NCBI GenBank assembly: GCA_016839865.1
Contig: JAEOTN010000468.1
Location: 1-10,623 of the forward strand
Source: Promethearchaeota archaeon
Lineage (GTDB): Archaea > Asgardarchaeota > Lokiarchaeia > Sigynarchaeales > MK-D1
Direction of reading: 5' to 3'
DNA: 10,623 bases
Position 1 is the stretch's first letter; each line of letters begins with the position of its first letter. Below the pieces are notes generated by a model. The model worked only from the letters and a program-made list of their open reading frames with translations. It made no database searches and had not been told where the DNA came from. This document shows, in pieces, positions 5,702 through 10,623 of this stretch. The translations under genes and the position numbers were made by a program.

Positions 5702-7279
5702 CTAATCTAAATGTGCATTTTCAATATCTTGGCATTCGGCTAACGAGTATATCTCTTTCTCGTCTTTCTCGTGCATCACATGCCAAATTTGCGCGAAATA
5801 AGGATTCTTCCTCGCAATTTCATTATGTCTCCATGGTGGATGGGCACATTCAGGACACCAATGTCCTGCTTTTAGAATTGTATTTGGTTTAGCGCTAAAT
5901 TTATGTGATAGACAACACTCCCATTCCAACGTGTTGAACAAATCTCCATTCCATTCTTGAGAAAGCAATTTTCCCCCACGGAAATCGGCAGCTTTATGTA
6001 GATCTTCAACATCTAATTTTGATTTGCTCTCATCATATCCATGATCAATATGAGTTTTTTCAAGATTTCTCACAGTTTCCCAGGTTTTTTCTGTATCCCA
6101 ATCGGGAATTGCTGAATATGTTTCATAATCTTTAAAAAATGCAATCATTCGTTTCTCATTTCCGTGATTGAACCAGTAGCGTGTACCATTCCGATGGGTT
6201 TCTGCAAGTTTTTTCATCATCCTTCTAGCAACTTTATCCATCAGTTTCTGTATACCTTGAAACTTATGCGATAATTTTCGAACCAAGCGTAGAGCTCTTG
6301 GCATATCATTAATTATGCTTTCTTTCCACGTATCAAGTGTATCGCGTCTGAAATGCAGATAATCGTTCAAGACTGAGCTATCTTCATATAATTGGAGATG
6401 GAAATTTCTCAGCGCAAACCAATTTCTATCCATAACTGCTTCTATACTTGACATTCCATTGATTCCCATGGATAAATTCACATATTCGTATCCGGTGCAT
6501 TGCATTTCCGATCCTCCCCCAAAATTATATACTCGTCTCCAAAAATCAGAATCATCTGGAATATTCAAAGAATTGACTATACCTAAACCCGCATCTCGAT
6601 CCGTTGTGTTCTCCATACATGTATCTAATGGCATATGAAACAGAATTGGGTCCAATAAACTATACACATCCTTAAAATTCGTAGGCATGATAAATGTTAA
6701 TCTAAGAATTGCCCAATAATTAATTGAGGATTCCAGAATCAAACGTTCTCCAGCTATCTTAGTTACTGTGTAATAATCGTAAACAGAAGGAAACACTGGA
6801 TCTCCTACTCGACCCCATCGAATTGGACCCATTCGATCTCCAGTTATCGCAACGGAACTTGTATGGATATATTTTATTCTCTGCGGACCATCTGGTTCGG
6901 ATTCAATAGCTTTTACAATATTCCTGACTCCTTCAGTGTTTACTGCATGTGCTTCTTCTTGGCAATAATCCGCAGTTGGTGAGATTAATGCCATGCAACT
7001 TAGAACCCAATCTACACCTCGGATGGTTTCCTTAACATCCTCATAGTTTGTTGCATCACCCCATATGATTTTGAAACCATCCTTTTCTACAATTCCTGTA
7101 GATGGAATTTGTTTTATTCCTACTTTCTTTTCAAAAGGTCGGAATAATTTTTTATTCTTCTTTGAAGGTCGGACTAAAATTGTGATGTTAAACTCATGTT
7201 TTCGTTTCCAAAGCTCTTCAAATGCTTTTATTCCCATCGTACCTGAGGAACCAAAAAGTGCTACAGTCGGTTTGTGCAT
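5702..7279 (-). CDS. Extended SDR (NAD-dependent epimerase/dehydratase) with C-terminal zinc ribbon
   Basis: This 525-residue protein begins with a Rossmann fold. GSSGTMG (10-16) is the GxxGxxG nucleotide site, IIWGDATNYEDV (71-82) is the typical second-strand region, S141/S142 sit at the active site, and Y170/K174 form YxxxK. It should oxidise, epimerise or reduce a nucleotide-linked or similar substrate with NAD(P). Residues about 300-420 are helical and basic. The end (about 450-480) has C455/C456, H459, C475 and C478 in a WECxxxH...WCPEC pattern, a zinc ribbon. I recall bacterial and archaeal SDRs of about 500 residues with the same ending, so this is probably family architecture rather than a new fusion. 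No SD precedes the ATG; a TATA-like box 28 bp upstream suggests a leaderless mRNA. The substrate is unknown. Confidence 0.85.
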   Translation of the reverse strand: MHKPTVALFGSSGTMGIKAFEELWKRKHEFNITILVRPSKKNKKLFRPFEKKVGIKQIPSTGIVEKDGFKIIWGDATNYEDVKETIRGVDWVLSCMALISPTADYCQEEAHAVNTEGVRNIVKAIESEPDGPQRIKYIHTSSVAITGDRMGPIRWGRVGDPVFPSVYDYYTVTKIAGERLILESSINYWAILRLTFIMPTNFKDVYSLLDPILFHMPLDTCMENTTDRDAGLGIVNSLNIPDDSDFWRRVYNFGGGSEMQCTGYEYVNLSMGINGMSSIEAVMDRNWFALRNFHLQLYEDSSVLNDYLHFRRDTLDTWKESIINDMPRALRLVRKLSHKFQGIQKLMDKVARRMMKKLAETHRNGTRYWFNHGNEKRMIAFFKDYETYSAIPDWDTEKTWETVRNLEKTHIDHGYDESKSKLDVEDLHKAADFRGGKLLSQEWNGDLFNTLEWECCLSHKFSAKPNTILKAGHWCPECAHPPWRHNEIARKNPYFAQIWHVMHEKDEKEIYSLAECQDIENAHLD

Positions 7280-7301
7280 GTGTAGATTGGATTAATAGCG
7301 G

Positions 7302-7311
7302 CTTATTCAAA
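7302..7311 (-). promoter_or_regulatory. TATA-like box of the SDR gene
   Basis: TTGAATAAG on the minus strand, within TTTTTGAATAAG, is centred about 28 bp before the ATG at 7279. This fits a leaderless transcript, and no SD is present. Confidence 0.35.
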
Positions 7312-7343
7312 AACTCATCCGATAACAGTGGATACTCAATTAC

Positions 7344-7357
7344 AAAAAAGAGAAAAT
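7344..7357. repeat. 14-bp direct repeat, copy 2
   Basis: AAAAAAGAGAAAAT matches 5687-5700 exactly. It lies in the 170-bp divergent spacer between the SDR and transglutaminase-like genes. Confidence 0.4.
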
Positions 7358-7385
7358 TTAGAAAAATCCACTAAATTCTTCCAAC

Positions 7386-7430
7386 ATGTCAGATTTTATT
7401 CAAAAAGGAGAAGAAAAGCATAAAGAATAA
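7386..7430 (+). CDS. Possible 14-residue ORF upstream of the transglutaminase gene
   Basis: ATG at 7386 opens MSDFIQKGEEKHKE, ending with TAA at 7428-7430, 19 bp before the transglutaminase-like start. AAATTTAG (7354-7361) lies about 28 bp upstream, so it could be a leaderless upstream ORF. The charged, soluble-looking composition is not informative. Translation is unproven. Confidence 0.2.
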   Translation: MSDFIQKGEEKHKE

Positions 7431-7449
7431 CGGGAAGAATATTAGAATT

Positions 7450-8100
7450 ATGGAGCAAGTCCATCGAAAATATGTGAAACCAACCTATTACATGAATTTT
7501 TTAGATAATTCTGTTTCAGAGAAAGCTAAAGAGCTTGTAAAGGATATTCCAGATGAGAACGAAATCGATAAAGGGATTAAGTTGTTCTATTTTGTGCGGG
7601 ATGAGATAAAATATGTTGTTAAGTACAGTAATGATTATTATAGCAAGAAGAACTTGAAAGCAACGGCTACATTAATGAGAGGGCATGGATTTTGCATCCA
7701 AAAAGCTGTGTTACTTGCAGCGCTTGCCCGAGCTGTAGGGATCCCATCTCGGCTTCACTTTAACGATATAATAAATCATATGACTTCGAAAAAATACATT
7801 GAATATGTTGGAAATGATCGATTCCTCTACCATGGTTACACAGAACTGTTTTTAGACGGAAAATGGATTGAAGCAAACGTTGCTTTTGATAAAGAGTTAT
7901 GTGAACGGAAAAATTGGCCAATTGTAGAATTCGATGGAGTGAAACCGGGTCTTTTTGCGCATCATGATGAATCCGGAAAACCATTTATTGATTACATAAA
8001 AGATCATGGGTCTTTCCCAGATGTCCCTTATCCTCGTATTTTGTTGGCGTGGGTGTTTGGATATGGTTTAAAAATGCATGGAAAGCGAAAGAAATCTTGA
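7450..8100 (+). CDS. Transglutaminase-like (papain-fold) protein
   Basis: This 216-residue protein carries the transglutaminase core found in many prokaryotic proteases and amidases. GHGFCIQKAVLLAALARAVG (78-97) holds the nucleophile C82 on the long helix, IPSRL follows, and HGYTELFLDGKWIEANVAFD (128-147) holds H128. The third residue is N143 or D147. ELCERKNWP and the FDG segment after it match a common subfamily in which this stretch reads ATPAF. There is no signal peptide or membrane segment, so it is probably cytosolic. The reaction is likely peptide or isopeptide bond cleavage rather than protein cross-linking; the substrate is unknown. No good SD precedes the ATG. TAAAGAATAA (7421-7430) is about 25 bp upstream and could give a leaderless mRNA. 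Its stop is 20 bp from that of the convergent Nudix gene. Confidence 0.85.
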   Translation: MEQVHRKYVKPTYYMNFLDNSVSEKAKELVKDIPDENEIDKGIKLFYFVRDEIKYVVKYSNDYYSKKNLKATATLMRGHGFCIQKAVLLAALARAVGIPSRLHFNDIINHMTSKKYIEYVGNDRFLYHGYTELFLDGKWIEANVAFDKELCERKNWPIVEFDGVKPGLFAHHDESGKPFIDYIKDHGSFPDVPYPRILLAWVFGYGLKMHGKRKKS

Positions 8101-8120
8101 TTTTAAGTTACATAATTTAC

Positions 8121-8618
8121 TTATTCCAACGGATGATTCAGTATAAACTCATGAATATACCTAAATCCTTTTTTTTCTAATCCATATCGAATAAGTTTAT
8201 ACCCCGTTTCATAATCACACCACTTCCAATCAGTATGTTCTTCAGGATTCAACACGGGATCTTGGGAACGATCAATTAACGCAATAAAATCATATCCTGT
8301 AATCTCCTTTATCAAATTCTCCAGCTCAATGGGAATTTTCTCACCTTCTTCTTCCTCACCCTCTTCATAAAATTCTGGTGGTACATGATACGGAATAATT
8401 CGTACTGTAGTGTATCCTGTTTCCTCAAATAATTCACGTTTTGCACATTCAAGAGGAGTTTCGTCTTTAGGATGATCCTGTCTCCCCAAGGATTGCCCTA
8501 TGGAACCTGTCACACACTGCCAATTATATCCAGGGGTAGCGCGTTTAATCAGGAGAAATTCCAGTTTCCTGTCTTTATAGCGAATAGGATAAACCGCTAC
8601 CATCTCCTTAGGAACCAT
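8121..8618 (-). CDS. Nudix hydrolase, NudB-like
   Basis: This 165-residue Nudix enzyme should hydrolyse a nucleoside diphosphate linked to another group, using Mg2+. The Nudix box ends as expected: E53, then TPLECAKRELFEETGY with R61-E62 and E65-E66. The leading glycine (G45) is seven rather than five residues before E53, in a lengthened loop (GRQDHPKDE). WQCVTGS (33-39) and EEHTDWKWCDYETGYKLI (126-143) resemble NudB, the dihydroneopterin triphosphate or dATP pyrophosphatase, so a nucleotide or pterin triphosphate substrate is likely but not proven. An acidic insert (EEGEEEEGE, 85-93) separates the box from a C-terminal helix. A TATA box 25 bp before the ATG supports this start and a leaderless mRNA; M6 is an alternative. 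Confidence 0.85.
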   Translation of the reverse strand: MVPKEMVAVYPIRYKDRKLEFLLIKRATPGYNWQCVTGSIGQSLGRQDHPKDETPLECAKRELFEETGYTTVRIIPYHVPPEFYEEGEEEEGEKIPIELENLIKEITGYDFIALIDRSQDPVLNPEEHTDWKWCDYETGYKLIRYGLEKKGFRYIHEFILNHPLE

Positions 8619-8638
8619 ATAATAAGAACGACTTATGG

Positions 8639-8647
8639 ATTTTTAAG
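8639..8647 (-). promoter_or_regulatory. TATA box of the Nudix gene, leaderless geometry
   Basis: CTTAAAAAT on the minus strand is centred 25 bp before the ATG at 8618. No SD is present between them. Confidence 0.5.
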
Positions 8648-8720
8648 TGTAAAGGAAAAAATAGAAAGGTTGAGTTTAATGTAGGGAGAAAATTTACTGG
8701 AGTTAATCAAACCTAAATGA

Positions 8721-9458
8721 TCACGTTTGATAGGATTTTTTCTTTTGTTTATTCAAATACTCCAGATAATATCCATACGGCATAGTCGTTTTGATAACGA
8801 GAAAAGGTCGTTCTATTTGAGAATCTTTATCATCCTCTTCTAAAACCTCATCCCAGTCAATATTATTATATTTACCAAGATTATACATTCGTTCTTTTTC
8901 TTGAAAGAACTCACGTTCAGGAAGGAAGTTAAATGAAAATGAATTTCGAGCAAGCATAACAGGATTTCCATCCTTGTCTTTCACCCATTTCAAAGAATTA
9001 TTCAGACTGTCCACAGCTTCTTCATCAAATCCTGAATCTCGAATTGTTTCTAAGTAGCGAATATGTGTCGCATAAAAAGACATCATCCAACGACTCAATG
9101 CTATGGCTGGCTCAATCGATTGTTTAATTTGTTCCTTAGTTAATTTTTTAAATGGTTTATAATCAAAATCAATTGCACTGAAAATTTCATCTACATTTTC
9201 TGTTAACTCGTAATAGTTTTCATATACATTTGGATTGGAATCGAGAGGTATACGCTCTTTTTTGATTAAACCGAGTTTGATAAATAAACTCAAATGAGTA
9301 TGAATTGTACTCTTACTTTTATGTAGGCGATCAGCGAGCTCTGTTAACGACATTCGTCCATACATATCAAAAGCATTAAAAATTTGTATCTTGGATTTAT
9401 TTTTAATCAAATTCCAGAGCATTTCTCTGGTTTCTTCTCTTGTAAGTTTTGAAGACAT
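8721..9458 (-). CDS. Winged-helix (ArsR-like) transcription regulator
   Basis: This 245-residue protein begins with a winged helix-turn-helix at about residues 10-85. IQIFNAFDMYGRMSLTELAD contains helices 1-2, KSKSTIHTHLSLFIKLGLI (47-65) is the recognition helix and following turn, and KKERIP...YYEL is the wing. The remaining 160 residues are mostly helical, with an aromatic stretch (LSRWMMSFYATHIRYLETI, 105-123) that probably dimerises or binds a ligand. The end is acidic then basic (EEDDKDSQIE, KQKKKSYQT). No metal-binding Cys cluster is present, so it is not a classic metal-sensing ArsR. It is divergent from a tiny two-ORF transcript at 9578-9716; a palindromic repeat between them is a candidate operator. 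Its ligand is unknown. Confidence 0.85.
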   Translation of the reverse strand: MSSKLTREETREMLWNLIKNKSKIQIFNAFDMYGRMSLTELADRLHKSKSTIHTHLSLFIKLGLIKKERIPLDSNPNVYENYYELTENVDEIFSAIDFDYKPFKKLTKEQIKQSIEPAIALSRWMMSFYATHIRYLETIRDSGFDEEAVDSLNNSLKWVKDKDGNPVMLARNSFSFNFLPEREFFQEKERMYNLGKYNNIDWDEVLEEDDKDSQIERPFLVIKTTMPYGYYLEYLNKQKKKSYQT

Positions 9459-9492
9459 ACAGGTTTCACTTAAGATAATATAGGTTTTTTAC

Positions 9493-9500
9493 ATATTTAT
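9493..9500 (-). promoter_or_regulatory. Candidate TATA box of the regulator gene
   Basis: ATAAATAT on the minus strand would start transcription near 9470, leaving about 12 nt before the ATG at 9458. A second AT-rich box (TATATTA, 9476-9482) is only 21 bp from the ATG, so which one is used is unclear. Confidence 0.35.
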
Positions 9501-9515
9501 GTTTTTGTGAAAATT

Positions 9516-9527
9516 TCGAATTCGTAA
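9516..9527. repeat. 12-bp direct repeat copy 1, candidate operator
   Basis: TCGAATTCGTAA contains the palindrome CGAATTCG. It lies about 58 bp upstream of the regulator ATG and just upstream of the BRE/TATA of the micro-operon. An identical copy is at 9601-9612. The pair flanking a promoter, next to a regulator gene, suggests a binding site. Confidence 0.45.
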
Positions 9528-9540
9528 TTTTTGTTTTTAC

Positions 9541-9555
9541 CGAAACATTTAAATA
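9541..9555 (+). promoter_or_regulatory. Strong archaeal BRE/TATA promoter of the micro-operon
   Basis: CGAAACATTTAAATA joins a BRE-like purine stretch (CGAAA) to the consensus box TTTAAATA (9548-9555). It is the best promoter in the window. The expected start, 25-27 bp past the centre, is at 9577-9579, on the ATG at 9578. Confidence 0.7.
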
Positions 9556-9577
9556 TGAAACTCGTGTATATTAGATT

Positions 9578-9640
9578 ATGATTCGAAAATTCCAAAAAAA
9601 TCGAATTCGTAACCCAACTAAAAACCAAATACGGAGGTAA
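9578..9640 (+). CDS. Putative leaderless micro-ORF, 20 residues, basic
   Basis: ATG at 9578 falls on the predicted transcription start and opens a 20-codon frame ending with TAA at 9638-9640. The peptide starts MIRKFQKNRIR and ends NQIRR. It has eight Lys/Arg and no acidic residue, so it could bind nucleic acid or another polyanion. Its last codons, CGG AGG TAA, are also the ribosome-binding site of the next micro-ORF, so translation of the two may be coupled. A hairpin (9581-9606) lies inside it. I do not recognise it. It may instead be only the 5' leader of the second ORF, since leaderless ATGs at this distance can occur by chance. Confidence 0.4.
   Translation: MIRKFQKNRIRNPTKNQIRR
9581..9606 (+). 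other. Hairpin at the 5' end of the micro-operon transcript
   Basis: ATTCGA (9581-9586) pairs with TCGAAT (9601-9606) around a 14-nt A-rich loop, and a G-U pair could extend it. It would form within the first 30 nt of the RNA and its 3' arm overlaps the second 12-bp repeat. Confidence 0.4.
9601..9612. repeat. 12-bp direct repeat copy 2, candidate operator
   Basis: TCGAATTCGTAA repeats 9516-9527 exactly, 85 bp away. It lies at about +24 to +35 of the micro-operon transcript, where a bound repressor could block elongation or loop to copy 1. Confidence 0.45.
9633..9638 (+). promoter_or_regulatory. Perfect Shine-Dalgarno of the second micro-ORF
   Basis: GGAGGT matches the archaeal 16S rRNA tail and ends 9 nt before the ATG at 9648. 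It is the strongest correctly spaced ribosome-binding site in the window and the main evidence that this short ORF is translated. Confidence 0.7.
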
Positions 9641-9647
9641 AAAAAAC

Positions 9648-9716
9648 ATGAACGCATACATGATGGAAAAAATCCAAGAATTTGAACGAAAAATCAAAGA
9701 ATACCGAAAACACTAA
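9648..9716 (+). CDS. Micro-ORF, 22 residues, amphipathic helix
   Basis: ATG at 9648 opens a 22-codon frame ending with TAA at 9714-9716. The peptide starts MNAYMMEK and ends EYRKH. M5, I9, F12, I16 and Y19 follow a 4-3-4-3 spacing, the heptad pattern of a coiled coil or amphipathic helix, with Glu, Lys and Arg on the other face. Such a peptide could dimerise or bind a protein such as the adjacent regulator; that is inference only. It has a perfect SD, a strong promoter 100 bp upstream and a T7 terminator just after the stop, so the transcription unit looks complete. The peptide is too short for family assignment and I do not recognise it. Confidence 0.55.
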   Translation: MNAYMMEKIQEFERKIKEYRKH

Positions 9717-9736
9717 TTTTTTTAATCCTTTTCCTT
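9717..9736 (+). terminator. Oligo-T terminator of the micro-operon
   Basis: Seven T (9717-9723) follow the stop codon directly, and a second T-rich stretch (CCTTTTCCTT) comes after. Termination here would give an RNA of about 145 nt from the 9578 start. Confidence 0.55.
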
Positions 9737-9789
9737 ATTATGAGGAACTTAAACTATCCTTTACGACTTAAAATTTGTTACTCAATAAA

Positions 9790-10620
9790 TTACGTTTTCC
9801 TGCTTAAGATATTGTACACTCGTGTAGTATAATTTTCTTGTCGTTTAAATCCCAATTTTGTACAAAAATCCGGAGTATGTCCTTCATCTATCCAAATAAC
9901 CGACTTAACCCATTTACTCTCTTGTTGATGAAGGCGTTTTACTGCAAGACCTAATAATGTACTGCCAATTCCACGTTGTTGATGTTTAGGTACTACTCCT
10001 AATCCCATGATATTTCCGAAGGATTCATTTGGATGAAAAATCAATTCACAATACCCGACAAGGATATTCTCCCTAAACGCAAAAATATACTCTAATTCCC
10101 CCATAGCTCTATTATGCTTCTCAGCTTGTATTGCTACTTCAACTGTTAGCTCTTTAAAATCAAAACTACCCCTATTTGCTTCATTTTGCACTAACACATA
10201 CTGTTTAAAATCCTCAATATTTTTCTTACTGGAGAAATCAATGCCGTTCGGGGCTTCAGGGAAATATTTGTTGTCAAATTCCGTTAAGTGCAGCTCCACC
10301 GCGATTTGATAAGGTTGAAATCCCAATTTCTCCAACGCATTATCGATTGGTTCACATAAGGGTCCATTTGTAGCGTATCTTAGATTTGAAAGCTTTCTCT
10401 TCCTACCTAAGGAAATGGCTTCTTGAATAATTAGTTCTGGAAGGCTAGATTGAAAATATTCGGGAGACATGGCATCCCAACATACCAAAGTTTTCTTTAT
10501 TTTGGGTTTATGCAGTGCAGCAAATCCCACAATCTTCTCATCCGGATTTTTAATTATTATCATATCCTGAGTTGGATCTGGAATAGAAGCAAAAACCCTG
10601 TCAAACAAATTCTGATTCAT
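9790..10620 (-). CDS. Tandem GNAT acetyltransferase, probably partial at the N-terminus
   Basis: The visible 276 residues hold two GNAT folds. The C-terminal one (about 126-276) is complete: IDFSSKKNIEDFKQ is strand 1 and helix 1, IMGLGVVPKHQQRGIGSTLL (204-223) carries the acetyl-CoA loop QQRGIG, and PDFCTKLGFKR is the last helix-strand. The N-terminal fold (1-115) lacks the QxxGxG loop and is probably non-catalytic, as in the paired domains of mycothiol-synthase-like enzymes. It begins at helix 2 (NLFDRVF) and strand 2 (MIIIKN), so strand 1 and helix 1 are missing. The ATG is only three bases from the window edge and the frame stays open, so the true start is probably outside. The substrate is unknown. 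Confidence 0.8.
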   Translation of the reverse strand: MNQNLFDRVFASIPDPTQDMIIIKNPDEKIVGFAALHKPKIKKTLVCWDAMSPEYFQSSLPELIIQEAISLGRKRKLSNLRYATNGPLCEPIDNALEKLGFQPYQIAVELHLTEFDNKYFPEAPNGIDFSSKKNIEDFKQYVLVQNEANRGSFDFKELTVEVAIQAEKHNRAMGELEYIFAFRENILVGYCELIFHPNESFGNIMGLGVVPKHQQRGIGSTLLGLAVKRLHQQESKWVKSVIWIDEGHTPDFCTKLGFKRQENYTTRVYNILSRKT

Positions 10621-10623
10621 AGG

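Noticed and set aside
7065..7295. 76-residue + strand ORF
   Set aside because: Antisense to the Rossmann fold of the SDR gene, with no support.
7876..7890. Asparagine (N143) as a changed triad residue in the transglutaminase-like protein
   Set aside because: The common subfamily with ATPAF at this place also lacks Asp there, and D147 is available, so it is not evidence of an unusual catalytic site.
7760..7984. 74-residue minus-strand ORF
   Set aside because: Antisense to the catalytic core of the transglutaminase-like gene.
8472..8684. 70-residue + strand ORF
   Set aside because: Antisense to the Nudix gene and its promoter.
9497..9697. 66-residue minus-strand ORF opposite the micro-operon
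   Set aside because: It starts with TTG without a ribosome-binding site, lies fully antisense to a well-formed promoter and SD, and its hydrophobic look follows from the A-rich opposite strand.

Overview
The window looks archaeal, and I would guess an Asgard archaeon (Lokiarchaeia/Heimdallarchaeia-like). It is AT-rich. Its promoters are archaeal TATA boxes rather than bacterial -35/-10 pairs. Several genes have the box about 25-28 bp before the ATG, which implies leaderless mRNAs, while others carry Shine-Dalgarno (SD) leaders. The HTH regulator has the look of the large regulator families common in Asgard genomes. The assignment rests on pattern recognition, not on a database match.

Layout: the genes are mostly single and alternate strand. 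In order they are: a two-helix membrane protein (275-580, -); a phosphomannose-isomerase-like cupin (702-1385, +); an orphan beta-class DNA methyltransferase (1387-2856, -); an APH-type kinase (2947-3885, +); a membrane-anchored M23-like domain protein (3894-4544, -); an iron-sulfur flavoprotein and a GNAT acetyltransferase, probably one operon (4605-5171 and 5191-5685, +); an extended SDR with a C-terminal zinc ribbon (5702-7279, -); a transglutaminase-like protein (7450-8100, +); a NudB-like Nudix hydrolase (8121-8618, -); a winged-helix regulator (8721-9458, -); and a tandem GNAT protein whose start probably lies beyond the right edge (9790-10620, -). Convergent neighbours are separated by only 1, 8, 16 and 20 bp. 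Divergent neighbours share short promoter regions.

There is no obvious common pathway. The genes read as unrelated housekeeping or accessory enzymes: sugar phosphate or polysaccharide chemistry, small-molecule phosphorylation and acetylation, redox, nucleotide clean-up and DNA methylation. No restriction enzyme accompanies the methyltransferase. There are no tRNA or rRNA genes, transposases or CRISPR arrays.

The most unusual locus is the 330-bp gap between the regulator and the last gene (9459-9789). It holds the best promoter in the window (TTTAAATA at 9548-9555) and a perfect GGAGGT ribosome-binding site. These appear to drive a tiny two-gene transcript: a 20-residue, strongly basic peptide starting at the predicted transcription start, then a 22-residue peptide with a heptad pattern. 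The SD of the second overlaps the stop of the first. A 12-bp direct repeat with a palindromic core (TCGAATTCGTAA) flanks the promoter and could be the operator of the divergent regulator.
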